NCBI RefSeq assembly: GCF_000147815.2
Contig: NC_015957.1
Span: 6,324,001 to 6,388,000 of the forward strand
Direction: 5' to 3'
Origin: Streptomyces violaceusniger Tu 4113
Lineage (GTDB): Bacteria > Actinomycetota > Actinomycetes > Streptomycetales > Streptomycetaceae
Length of the DNA stretch: 64,000 nt
In this document: one piece after another, positions 8,170 to 16,390 of the stretch
Layout: the number at the start of each line of letters is the position of its first letter
Position numbering within the stretch: position 1 is the stretch's first letter
Notes under the pieces: model-generated
Seen by the model: only the letters and a program-made list of their open reading frames with translations
What the model was told of the DNA's origin: nothing
Database searches by the model: none
Made by a program: the position numbers and the translations under genes

Positions 8170-9540
8170 ATGGACCAAGGCCCCCTTGCGGGCGGAGTGC
8201 GGAACGAGGCTGAGATGCGCGAGATCGATGCGACTGGCAGGGCCGAGTGCCAGGGCGTACAGAGGGATACGCCGGGCGGGCGGGCGCACCCGGCGGCGGG
8301 TGAGGGATCCGCGGGCGCGGTGTGGGTGCTGCGCCCCGACGGGGGCCTCGACCGGCCGGACCATCCCCTGTTCACCGGCGCATGGCAGGTCGGCCGGGAC
8401 AGACCCACCGCCGCCGTGATCGTGGACCTCTCACAGGTCCGGGAGATCTCGGCGGACGGGGTACGGGGGCTGCTGCACTGCGCGCGGGCCCTGGCCGAAG
8501 CCGGTGCCGCGCTGCTCCTCGCCGGGACCGACGAACCCGTGGCGCGGCTGCTGCGGCTGGCGCTGGTGGACGGCACGATCCGGTTCCACGACACCGTCGA
8601 GGCGGCCGTCGCCGCCTGCGGCGCGGCGGCGGCGAGGGCGGACGCCGCCGCGCGGGACGGCGGCCGGACGGCGGTGCCCGAGGTGATACGGCTGCGCCGG
8701 GAGACCGTCGATCTGCGCGCCAGACTGCGCTCGCACCCGCTGATCGCACAGGCGCAGGGCGTACTGCGGGAGCGCTACCGGCTGCCCGATCCGCAGACGG
8801 CGTTCACCCTGCTCCAGCGCAGTTCACAGACGCACAACGTCAAACTGCGGACCCTGGCGGCCGCGCTGCTGCGCGTGGACCGGCCCGATCCGGACAGTCC
8901 GCTGTGGTTTCCGGAGCGCGCCCCCGAGGAGGCCCCCGCGCTGCCGTTCCTGCCGGGTGTGCGGCCCGGCAAGGTCAACCGCGGCACGGTGGTGAAGAGG
9001 GTGCTGAGCCGAGCCCTGGAGGTGGTGGGCTCCGAGATGGGCGATGTGCAACTGGCGGACCCGGTGAGCGGGCTGCGGATGGAACAGCACCACGGGTTCG
9101 GCAGGGAGTTCCTCGACTTCTTCGCCCATGTCGGCGAGGGCGAGACCTCGTGTGCGACGGCGGCGGCCCGCGCCCGGCCGGTGACGGCGGACATCGCCAC
9201 CGACCCCGTCTTCTCCGACACCGCCCGCGAGGTCATCCTGGCGACCGGCTCCCGTACCGCGCACAGCATCCCCATGACCGGCGCCTCCCGGCGGGTCGTC
9301 GGGGTGTTCTCGGTCCACGTCTCCCAGGCGGGGCGCAGCCTGACCAACGCCGAGGCCGGGATACTCCACCAGTTGGCCACCCGGGCGGGGCTGTGGCTGG
9401 AGTGGCATGAGCGCACCGTCGTGCTGGACGCGCTCGAAGATCTGCATCAGCGCGCCCAGGGCGCGGACCCCGAACCGGCTCCCGGGGCGTCGGGCCCCGA
9501 AGCGGCCCCTCGGCAGCCGGACCCCGAAGCGGCTCCCTGA
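8170..9540 (+). CDS. STAS-ANTAR-GAF regulatory protein
   Basis: Residues about 50-150 form a STAS/anti-sigma-antagonist-like domain (AVIVDLSQVREISADGVRGLLHCARAL). About 180-235 are an ANTAR RNA-binding module (HPLIAQAQGVLRERYRLPDP then AFTLLQRSSQ). Residues 260-430 are a GAF-like sensor. ANTAR proteins bind tandem hairpins in nascent RNA and prevent termination, and fusion to GAF implies ligand or redox control. The C-terminus is a proline/alanine/glutamate-rich tail with repeated PEAAP units. ATG 8215 is an alternative start preceded by GAGG. No target RNA is visible nearby. Confidence 0.8.
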   Translation: MDQGPLAGGVRNEAEMREIDATGRAECQGVQRDTPGGRAHPAAGEGSAGAVWVLRPDGGLDRPDHPLFTGAWQVGRDRPTAAVIVDLSQVREISADGVRGLLHCARALAEAGAALLLAGTDEPVARLLRLALVDGTIRFHDTVEAAVAACGAAAARADAAARDGGRTAVPEVIRLRRETVDLRARLRSHPLIAQAQGVLRERYRLPDPQTAFTLLQRSSQTHNVKLRTLAAALLRVDRPDPDSPLWFPERAPEEAPALPFLPGVRPGKVNRGTVVKRVLSRALEVVGSEMGDVQLADPVSGLRMEQHHGFGREFLDFFAHVGEGETSCATAAARARPVTADIATDPVFSDTAREVILATGSRTAHSIPMTGASRRVVGVFSVHVSQAGRSLTNAEAGILHQLATRAGLWLEWHERTVVLDALEDLHQRAQGADPEPAPGASGPEAAPRQPDPEAAP

Positions 9541-9651
9541 CGATCGGCCCGGGAAGCGGCGCCCCGGCGGTCGTCTCTTGGGAGTCCGCCCAGGGGGTAC
9601 CCGGCAGGGTCGTGACACCGCTGCTCGGGGCCCGGCGTCGGGAGGACGACC

Positions 9652-10182
9652 ATGGCTGTACCGGCCGCGCCCCGCTCCGGCGGCAGCCACGCGCCGCCAT
9701 GGCTGGGGATCTACCTCAACGACCACCTGGCCGCCGCCACCGCGGCGGTCGGGCTGGCCCGCCGGATGACCCGCAGGCACCGGCGCTCGGCCTACGGTGG
9801 CGAACTGGCGAGGCTCACGGCGGAGTTCGTCCAGGACCGCAGGTCACTGCTGTGGTGCATGGCCTCGCTCGACGTCTCCGTCCGCCGCGGCAAGGTGCGT
9901 GCGGCGCGGGCGGCCGAGCGCGCCGCACGGCTGACGCCGGGCGGCCGGCCGCGGCGGCGTTCGGGGGTGAACACGCTGGTGGGGCTGGAGGCGCTCCGGG
10001 TGGGCGTGGAGGGCAAGGCGCTGCTGTGGCGCTCGCTGCTCGCCGTGGCCGTTCATGACACGCGGCTGCAGACGGGCCGCCTCGCCGAGCTGCTGGAGCG
10101 GTCCGGTCAGCAGCTCACGGCCCTGGACTCGCTGCACTCCCGGGCCGCCTCGGCGCTGATCTCGGCCGACGACCCGGCGTAG
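9652..10182 (+). CDS. Conserved alpha-helical hypothetical protein
   Basis: A 176-residue protein with a good ribosome-binding site (GGAGGAC, ending nine bases before ATG). It is Arg/Ala/Leu-rich and predicted by eye to be almost wholly helical (LNDHLAAATAAVGLARRMTRRH, LLERSGQQLTALDSLHSRAA). The heptad-like pattern recalls helical-bundle stress proteins, but no motif identifies a family. It follows the STAS-ANTAR-GAF gene in the same direction and may be part of the same stress response. That is inference from position only. Confidence 0.65.
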   Translation: MAVPAAPRSGGSHAPPWLGIYLNDHLAAATAAVGLARRMTRRHRRSAYGGELARLTAEFVQDRRSLLWCMASLDVSVRRGKVRAARAAERAARLTPGGRPRRRSGVNTLVGLEALRVGVEGKALLWRSLLAVAVHDTRLQTGRLAELLERSGQQLTALDSLHSRAASALISADDPA

Positions 10183-10234
10183 GCCACGTCAGGCCCATCC
10201 GCTTCGGTCGGTCGCCGGCGGGCACTCGGGAGGG

Positions 10235-11761
10235 GTGAGTGACCTTCCAGGTGTGCCCGAGTCGTACTGGCTGGACACCGCGCCGCCCGGCACCCCCCAC
10301 CCGGCCCTGACCTCGGACCTGGAGGTCGATGTCGCCGTGGTCGGCGCGGGCATCGCGGGGCTGAGCACCGCATGGGAGCTGACCCGCGCCGGGCACCGGG
10401 TGGCGGTGCTGGAGGCGGACCGGATCGCCGCGGGTGTCACCGGCCACACCACCGCCAAGCTCACGGCGCTGCATGGGCTCATCTACGACCGGCTGCGCCG
10501 CACCCGTGGCCCGGAGGGCGCACGGATGTACGCGCGGTCGCAGTCCGACGCCGTCGAGCGGGCGGTGGCGATCACGGCCGAACTCGGTATCGACTGCGAT
10601 CTGGAGCACGTCCCGGCCTACACGTACACCGAGGACCCGGCGCGCACGGACACCATCCGCGCCGAGGTGGACGCCGCCTATGAGGCGGGGCTGCCCGCCT
10701 CGTATGTGACGGAGACCGGGCTGCCCTACCCGGTCGCGGGCGCGATCCGGGTCGAGGGAGGGGCGCAGTTCCATCCGCGCGGCTACCTCCTCGCGCTCGC
10801 CGAGGATCTGCGCGCCCACGGCGGGCGGATCCACGAGCACACCCGCGCCACCGGCCTGGTGGAGGGCGCCCCCTGCCGCGTCACCACGCAGAGCGGGGCG
10901 GTGGTGACGGCCGGGGACGTGGTGATCGCCACCCACTATCCGGTGTTCGACCGGGCGCTGCTGTTCACCCGGCTCTCGCCGCGCCGCGAACTCGTCGTGG
11001 CCGCGCCTCTCCCCGCCGAGCGGGACCCCCGGGGCGCGTACATCACGCCGGAGAATCACACCCGATCGGTGCGCACCGCGCCGTACGGCGACGGGAAGCG
11101 GCTGCTGATCGTGACCGGGGAGTCCTTCACACCCGGCACCGGGGACACCCACGAGCGCTTCGAGCGGCTGGCCGGCTGGACCCGGGAGCGCTTCCCCGGC
11201 GTGGAGATCACCCACCGCTGGGCCGCCCAGGACAACGACCCCACCGACAGCGTGCCGATGGTCGGCCCCTTCCACCCCGGCGCGCGCCACACCTATGTCG
11301 CGACGGGCTTCGCCGGGTGGGGCCTGAGCGGCGGCATCATGGCGGGCCGGCTGCTCACGGCGCTCATCTGCGGTGAACGGCCGCCGTGGGCCGGGCTGTA
11401 CGACCCGCGGCGACTGCGGGCCGTGCTGCGCGAGGCCCCGGCGCTGCTCGGCCACCAGGCCCAGGTCGGGCGGCATTTCATCGGCGACCGGCTGAGCGCC
11501 CCGCAGGCCGGCTCGGTCGACCGGATCGCCCCGGGCACCGGGGCCCTGGTCCGTGTGAACGGGCGGCACTGCGCCGTGTACCGGGACGAGGACGGCACGG
11601 CCCACACGGTCTCGGCCCGCTGCACTCATCTGGGCTGCCTCGTCGCGTTCAACGCCGCCGAGCGGGCCTGGGAGTGCCCCTGCCACGGCTCCCGCTTCGG
11701 AACCGACGGCCGGGTGCTCCAGGGCCCGGCCAACCGGCCCCTGGAGCAGCGCGACCTCTGA
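10235..11761 (+). CDS. FAD-dependent oxidoreductase with C-terminal Rieske [2Fe-2S] domain
   Basis: The 508-residue product starts at GTG after GGGAGGG. Residues 25-400 form a DAO/glycine-oxidase-type FAD domain with the dinucleotide motif VAVVGAGIAGLSTAWEL and the late FAD motif YVATGFAGWGLSGGIMAG. The last roughly 90 residues are a Rieske domain with complete ligands (C-T-H-L-G-C and C-P-C-H-G-S). This DAO-Rieske architecture is known in actinobacteria and cyanobacteria, but the substrate is unknown. The Rieske centre probably passes electrons to or from the flavin. A 25-bp tandem duplication begins at its last codons. Confidence 0.85.
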   Translation: MSDLPGVPESYWLDTAPPGTPHPALTSDLEVDVAVVGAGIAGLSTAWELTRAGHRVAVLEADRIAAGVTGHTTAKLTALHGLIYDRLRRTRGPEGARMYARSQSDAVERAVAITAELGIDCDLEHVPAYTYTEDPARTDTIRAEVDAAYEAGLPASYVTETGLPYPVAGAIRVEGGAQFHPRGYLLALAEDLRAHGGRIHEHTRATGLVEGAPCRVTTQSGAVVTAGDVVIATHYPVFDRALLFTRLSPRRELVVAAPLPAERDPRGAYITPENHTRSVRTAPYGDGKRLLIVTGESFTPGTGDTHERFERLAGWTRERFPGVEITHRWAAQDNDPTDSVPMVGPFHPGARHTYVATGFAGWGLSGGIMAGRLLTALICGERPPWAGLYDPRRLRAVLREAPALLGHQAQVGRHFIGDRLSAPQAGSVDRIAPGTGALVRVNGRHCAVYRDEDGTAHTVSARCTHLGCLVAFNAAERAWECPCHGSRFGTDGRVLQGPANRPLEQRDL

Positions 11762-11806
11762 TCCCCGCGACGCCTGCCCCCGCTGATCCCCGCGACGCCT
11801 GCCCCC
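11758..11806. repeat. 25-bp-period tandem duplication at a gene end
   Basis: A 24-bp unit beginning CTGATCCCCGCGACG occurs at 11758 and again at 11783. The first copy contains the stop codon of the Rieske flavoprotein gene and the second lies wholly downstream. Confidence 0.85.
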
Positions 11807-11843
11807 CGCGGCATCCGCCCGGCGACCTCTGACGAGAAACGCA

Positions 11844-11860
11844 CATGGCCTCGGGCCATG
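11844..11860. promoter_or_regulatory. Small hairpin upstream of the DUF5133 gene
   Basis: CATGGCC-TCG-GGCCATG is a perfect 7-bp stem 50 bases before the DUF5133 start. It may be a terminator for the upstream gene or a leader structure. The sequence alone does not decide. Confidence 0.4.
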
Positions 11861-11909
11861 GGGGTACATGCGTTGGCGTCACCTCTCCGGCTGAGAAAGG
11901 ACCACTGCC

Positions 11910-12158
11910 GTGCTGATGGCCCACCCGGTCGTACTTCAGAACCTCATCGAGCAGTACGAGACGCTGCGGATGCTGCACGCCGAATCGGGCGGCACCGAGG
12001 TACGACAGCGGATGGACGACCTCGCCTACACCCTGTGCGTCTCCACCGGGACGCGGGATGTGGACGCCGCCCTCATCGCCGCCCGGCACCGGCTGCCCGG
12101 CGCCCGCGTGGAGGACGACTCGGCCCTCACGGCCGGGGCGGGCACATCGGGCGGCTGA
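11910..12158 (+). CDS. DUF5133 family small protein
   Basis: An 82-residue protein starting GTG-CTG-ATG after AAAGGA, with the sequence MLMAHPVVLQNLIEQYETLR and LAYTLCVSTGTRDVDAALI, typical of the short DUF5133 proteins that are multicopy and almost restricted to Streptomyces. Their role is unknown; several are developmentally or stress regulated. The frame is well conserved to ARHRLPGARVEDDS, after which the tail is low complexity. Confidence 0.8.
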   Translation: MLMAHPVVLQNLIEQYETLRMLHAESGGTEVRQRMDDLAYTLCVSTGTRDVDAALIAARHRLPGARVEDDSALTAGAGTSGG

Positions 12159-12198
12159 AGCCCGCCGCGCCACCCACGGTGGAGGCGCCGCCGCCGGA

Positions 12199-13101
12199 TC
12201 AGCCCTCGATCCCCTGAGCCAGCTCGGCGAGGTCCATGGTCTGGTTGGCGGGCGGCGCCTTCACCGTGACCGGCTCATTGAGGCCGGAGAAGGTGATGGT
12301 CATGTCGAGCGGGCCCTTGTTCCCCTCGCCGCGCATCCGGAACCGCTTGGTGTGGCCGTCCGGGTCGATCCACATGTCCATGGACAGCCGGTCGACCCCC
12401 ATCTCCTCGTACGCCTTGAGGCTCTTCTCGCGGCGCTTGCGGGTCGCCGCGTCCTCGCCCTCGAGGCTCTCGCGCATCTGGGGGACGGTGATGGTGCCCC
12501 GGTAGTGCGTCGTGCGCACCCCGTCGATGGTCTCCTCGCCAACCCGCTTCACATCGTCGGCGCCGGAGAGGAAGGCCGAGTCGTCGGCCGGGTTCTTGTC
12601 GGCCTGGCGGGAGAACGAACCGCCGCCCAGCGCGCCGGTCGCCTTCTCGCCCAGGGCCGAGAGGTCCAGCTTGAGCCAGCTCTTCCCGTTCAGCTCGCCG
12701 GCGGCCTCCTTGCCCCCGTCGAGGTACATCGCCCCGTCGACCATCCGGATCTCCACCGCCGCGTCGGTGCCCTGGCCCACCGCGCGCATCGTCATCCGGA
12801 CCGCGACGGGCTTGGTGCTCATCGCCGCCTCGCCCTCGATCCGCCCGTCCTCGGGGGTGCGCCCGGTCATCCGGTAGCGGAACGAGGTGAGCTTCTCGCT
12901 CTTCTTCGCGGCCGCCCGCACGGCCGCCGCCGGGGCCATCCGCACCTGCTCCGAGGACTTCTCCCCCGCCTTGCCCTCCGGCTTCCCGTCCGCCCCGGAC
13001 GAACCGCAGCCGACCGCACAGCCGCAGAGCAGCACGGCGGCGAGCATGGCACCGGCCGCGCGAGTGCCTCTGCCATGTCCCCCATATACGCCCATGGCCA
13101 T
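12199..13101 (-). CDS. LppX/LolA-like lipoprotein
   Basis: A 300-residue secreted lipoprotein. ATG 13101 follows an AAGGGG ribosome-binding site, and the N-terminus is an Arg-containing signal peptide ending in AAVLLCGCAVGCGSSG, with a lipidatable cysteine in either of the two cysteine boxes. The mature part (FRYRMTGRTPEDGRIEGEAAM through MWIDPDGHTKRFRMRGEG to VTVKAPPANQTMDL) has the half-barrel repeat character of LolA/LppX-like carriers common in streptomycetes. It probably binds a hydrophobic ligand at the membrane outer face. It is convergent with the DUF5133 gene. Confidence 0.8.
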   Translation of the reverse strand: MAMGVYGGHGRGTRAAGAMLAAVLLCGCAVGCGSSGADGKPEGKAGEKSSEQVRMAPAAAVRAAAKKSEKLTSFRYRMTGRTPEDGRIEGEAAMSTKPVAVRMTMRAVGQGTDAAVEIRMVDGAMYLDGGKEAAGELNGKSWLKLDLSALGEKATGALGGGSFSRQADKNPADDSAFLSGADDVKRVGEETIDGVRTTHYRGTITVPQMRESLEGEDAATRKRREKSLKAYEEMGVDRLSMDMWIDPDGHTKRFRMRGEGNKGPLDMTITFSGLNEPVTVKAPPANQTMDLAELAQGIEG

Positions 13102-13171
13102 ATATCCCACCCCTTGCAGAACTTCTGTTCGTTTCTCTGTGATCCGGGACAGTACCAGCGGTGGGCGACAG

Positions 13172-13693
13172 CTACCCGTGGGCGTGGACCGGGGGCAAGG
13201 GGCCGTCGTGGCGTTCGAGGGCGACGCGGGTGAGTTGGCCGGTGCACCCCTGGGCGAGCCGCGAGGTGCCGATGCCATGGCCGGCGGCGTTGGGGTTGCC
13301 GTGGACGCAGGTGGCCACCTCGAGGGCGGAGGGGGCCCACCAGGCGCCCGTGGCGAGCTGGACCACTCCGGGCCGTACCGCGTCGCTGATCACCACTCCG
13401 GCCAGGCAACTGCCGACGGCGCTGCGGATCAGCGCGTCGCCGTCCCGCAGCCTCAGCGTCGCGGCGTCCCGCGGGTGCAGCCGGACCGGCTCGCGGCCCG
13501 CGACCTTCGACGACGCGCTCAGCTCACCGTGGTCGAGTTGGCTGTGCAGCCGGGTGGCGGGGTTGTTGGCGACGAGGTGAGAGGGGTAGGGGTCAGGGTG
13601 CTCGGCATCCGGCTCCGGGTCCGGGTCCGGATCCCCGCGCAGCGTGTGCCGACCCCTCTTACCGTGGGCATACTTGAAGGCGCGACCATTGGT
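13172..13693 (-). pseudogene. Molybdopterin oxidoreductase (BisC/TorA type), C-terminal remnant
   Basis: An uninterrupted minus-strand frame without a good start encodes YPSHLVANNPATRLHSQLDH, then KVAGREPVRLHPRDAATL, then GVVQLATGAWW and HGNPNAAGHGIGTSRLAQG. This is the molybdopterin-dinucleotide-binding C-terminal domain of periplasmic-type S/N-oxide reductases. Only about 165 residues of a normally 700-800 residue protein remain. Upstream, the frame is closed by TGA at 13694-13696, followed by unrelated sequence and the next gene. It is a decaying gene end. Confidence 0.75.
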
Positions 13694-13781
13694 TCACTCT
13701 CCGCCAAGGGCGCCACGGTGGATCGTCACCCCCTTCATGCGCCCATGGCGGAAGATCCGGGGCAAGGGTTGAGATGACACC

Positions 13782-16232
13782 ATGACGCGACCGGACACCC
13801 CGCGGGACGAGCGGTCCGTCCGGTCGGGCGATCTCCCCGGCAACGGGGCCACCGCCAAGGCCACGGTCGACGGGCACGGCATCGTCACCCAGTGGAACGA
13901 GGCGGCCCGAGGGCTGCTCGGCTACCGCCCCGCCGAGATCGTGGGCAGGGCCGCGGCCGATCTGCTCCACGACACCTCGCCCACCCGCGCCGAGGTGCTG
14001 GCCGCGCTGCGCTCCCCCTCCCCGCCCGCCCGGCTGAACGGGCGGGCCACCCTGCTGCGCCGCGATGGCTCCGCCGTGGAGCTGGGGCTGCTGGCGCACC
14101 GCCGCACCTCGGCCGCCGGGGCCCCCGAGTGGCTGGTCGTCTCCGCCCTGCCGCGCCCCGTGCACACCGTCGACGACGAGGAACTGGTGCGGCGCGCCTT
14201 CCTCCAGGGGCCCTGCACGATGGCGGTCTACGACCCCGGGCTGCGGCTGCGCTGGGCCAATCACGACCTGGAGCGGGTGATGGGCCTGGACCAGGAGGAG
14301 ATGCGCGGGCTGCGGCTGCCGGAGCTCCTGCCCGGCCCCGAATCCGAGGCGGCCGAGCGGACGATGCGCCGGGTGCTGGAGACGGGCGAGCAGCGGGATC
14401 TGGATCTGACCACACCCATACCCGGCCACCCCCGCCCCCTCGCCTGGTCCAACGACTTCGCCCCGCTGCTCGACGACGAGGGCCGGGTGGCGGGCGTGAT
14501 CCTGTCCGCTCATGACATGACCGGCCCGCGGACCGCCCGGCAGCGGCTGACGCTGCTCAACGAGGCCAGCGTCCGGATCGGCAGCACGCTGGACATCGAC
14601 CGGACCGCGCAGGAGCTGGCCGATGTGGCCGTCCCGGCGCTCGCCGACTTCGTGACCGTCGATCTGCTGCCCACCGTGCACGACGGGGACGAACCGCGCC
14701 CCGGCCCGCCGGGCGGCCATGTGCTGCTGCGCCGAGTCGCCGCCCAGTCGGTCTTCGCGGGCTGCCCGGAGGCCGTGCTGCGGCCGGGGCAGGTGGCCGC
14801 CTACCCCGACTTCTCCCCCGCGGCCGAATGCCTGAAGGCCGAGCGGGGGATGCTGCACCGGGTCACCGACCCCGCCGTCGCCCGGTGGGCCGACGAGGAC
14901 CCGGACCGGGCCGCCATGACCCGCCGGTTCGGGTTCCATTCGACGATGGCCGTTCCGATGCGGGCGCGCGGTGTCACCCTCGGCGTGGCCACCTTCTCCC
15001 GGCACCGCCGCCCCGAGCCGTTCGAGCAGGACGATCTGCTGCTCGCCGAGGAGATGACGGCCAGGGCCGCCGTCTGCGTCGACAACGCCCGGCGGTACAC
15101 CCATGAGCGGCACACCGCGCTGGCCCTGCAGCGCAGTCTGCTGCCGCGCACCCTGCCCCCGAGCGCCGCGGTGGGGCTGGCGTCCAGCTATCGGCCGGCC
15201 GACTCCCGGTCCGGGGTGGGCGGCGACTGGTTCGACGTCATCCGGCTGGCGGGCGCACGGGTCGCCCTGGTCGTCGGCGATGTGGTGGGCCATGGCGTCC
15301 AGGCGTCGGCGGCCATGGGGCGGCTGCGGACGGCGGTGCGCACCCTCGCCGACGTCGATCTGCCCCCCGATGAGCTGCTCACTCATCTGGACGACCTGAT
15401 CAACCATCTCACCGCCGAGTCGGAGAGCGGCGCCGGCGATCCGGAGGCGGCCTACGCACAGCTCGGCGCCACCTGTCTGTACGCGGTCTACGACCCGGTC
15501 TCCCGCCGCTGCTCCCTGGCCCGAGCCGGGCATCCACCGCCCGTGCTGGTCACGCCCGACGGCACCGCCACCCTCCTCGACCTGCCCAGCGGACCGCCGC
15601 TGGGGCTGGGGAGCCTGCCGTTCGAGGCGGTCGACCTCGAACTGCCGGAGGGCAGCCTGCTGGCCCTGTACACCGACGGTCTGATCGAGGCCCGCGGCCA
15701 GGACGTCGACGAGGCGATCGACACCCTGCGCCGCACGCTCGCCCGGCCCGCCGACTCGCTGGACTGCCTGTGCCGGACGGTGCTGGCCAAGCTGCTTCCC
15801 GGCCACCCCACCGACGACGTCGCCCTGCTCCTGGCCCGCACCCGGGGACTGAGCACGGACCACGTAGCCACCTGGGAGCTGCCGAACGACCCGGCCGTGG
15901 TGGCCCGAGCCCGCCGGGACGCCGTGGAACGGCTGACCGCGTGGGGTTTCGAAGAGGCCGCGTTCACCGGGGAGTTGGTGGTCAGCGAGCTGGTCACCAA
16001 CGCCATCCGGCATGCCACGCCGCCCATCAAACTGCGCCTGATCCACGACCGGGCGCTGATCTGCGAGGTCTCCGACGGCAGCGGTACCTCACCGCATCTG
16101 CGCCGGGCCCGCACCTTCGACGAAGGCGGCCGCGGACTGCTGCTGGTGGCCCAGCTCACCGAGAGCTGGGGCACCCGGCAGACCGCCACGGGCAAGACCA
16201 TCTGGGCCGAGCTGGCCGTGCCGACGCTGTAG
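13782..16232 (+). CDS. PAS-PAS-GAF-PP2C phosphatase-HATPase signalling protein
   Basis: The 816-residue protein has two PAS segments (about 24-75 and 130-245), a GAF domain (about 260-430), a SpoIIE/RsbU PP2C phosphatase (about 465-665; GVGGDWFDVI, VVGDVVGHGVQASAAMG, LYTDGLIEAR, TDDVALLLAR) and a C-terminal RsbW-like ATPase (about 700-810; VSELVTNAIRHA, DEGGRGLLLVAQL). Streptomyces encodes many such one-polypeptide partner-switching regulators that both phosphorylate and dephosphorylate STAS antagonists. No cognate sigma factor or antagonist lies beside it. A close paralogue is at 24104. Confidence 0.9.
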   Translation: MTRPDTPRDERSVRSGDLPGNGATAKATVDGHGIVTQWNEAARGLLGYRPAEIVGRAAADLLHDTSPTRAEVLAALRSPSPPARLNGRATLLRRDGSAVELGLLAHRRTSAAGAPEWLVVSALPRPVHTVDDEELVRRAFLQGPCTMAVYDPGLRLRWANHDLERVMGLDQEEMRGLRLPELLPGPESEAAERTMRRVLETGEQRDLDLTTPIPGHPRPLAWSNDFAPLLDDEGRVAGVILSAHDMTGPRTARQRLTLLNEASVRIGSTLDIDRTAQELADVAVPALADFVTVDLLPTVHDGDEPRPGPPGGHVLLRRVAAQSVFAGCPEAVLRPGQVAAYPDFSPAAECLKAERGMLHRVTDPAVARWADEDPDRAAMTRRFGFHSTMAVPMRARGVTLGVATFSRHRRPEPFEQDDLLLAEEMTARAAVCVDNARRYTHERHTALALQRSLLPRTLPPSAAVGLASSYRPADSRSGVGGDWFDVIRLAGARVALVVGDVVGHGVQASAAMGRLRTAVRTLADVDLPPDELLTHLDDLINHLTAESESGAGDPEAAYAQLGATCLYAVYDPVSRRCSLARAGHPPPVLVTPDGTATLLDLPSGPPLGLGSLPFEAVDLELPEGSLLALYTDGLIEARGQDVDEAIDTLRRTLARPADSLDCLCRTVLAKLLPGHPTDDVALLLARTRGLSTDHVATWELPNDPAVVARARRDAVERLTAWGFEEAAFTGELVVSELVTNAIRHATPPIKLRLIHDRALICEVSDGSGTSPHLRRARTFDEGGRGLLLVAQLTESWGTRQTATGKTIWAELAVPTL

Positions 16233-16273
16233 GAGCGTCGTGACGGAGGTTCTTCAGGGGGCCCATGGCGCGA

Positions 16274-16337
16274 GGCTTCACGACGGCGAGCGCCACCGGA
16301 CGGCTTCACGGCAGCAGCTCCCGCCGCACGGCTTCAC
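16274..16337 (+). promoter_or_regulatory. Three GGCTTCAC iterons at exactly 28-bp spacing with a -10-like hexamer
   Basis: GGCTTCAC occurs at 16274, 16302 and 16330. The third copy abuts TACAAT (16338-16343), a plausible -10 element, about 48 bases before the ATG of the GAF regulator. The exact periodicity suggests binding sites for a multimeric regulator, perhaps the encoded protein itself. Confidence 0.5.
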
Positions 16338-16390
16338 TACAATCGCGGAGCAACGAAGCCCCGCTCAGCAGAGGCTGAAGGCTGCCATCC

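Noticed and set aside
6106..8364. 752-codon minus-strand open frame
   Set aside because: Shadow of the VOC and serine-hydrolase genes; composition-driven, no family motif.
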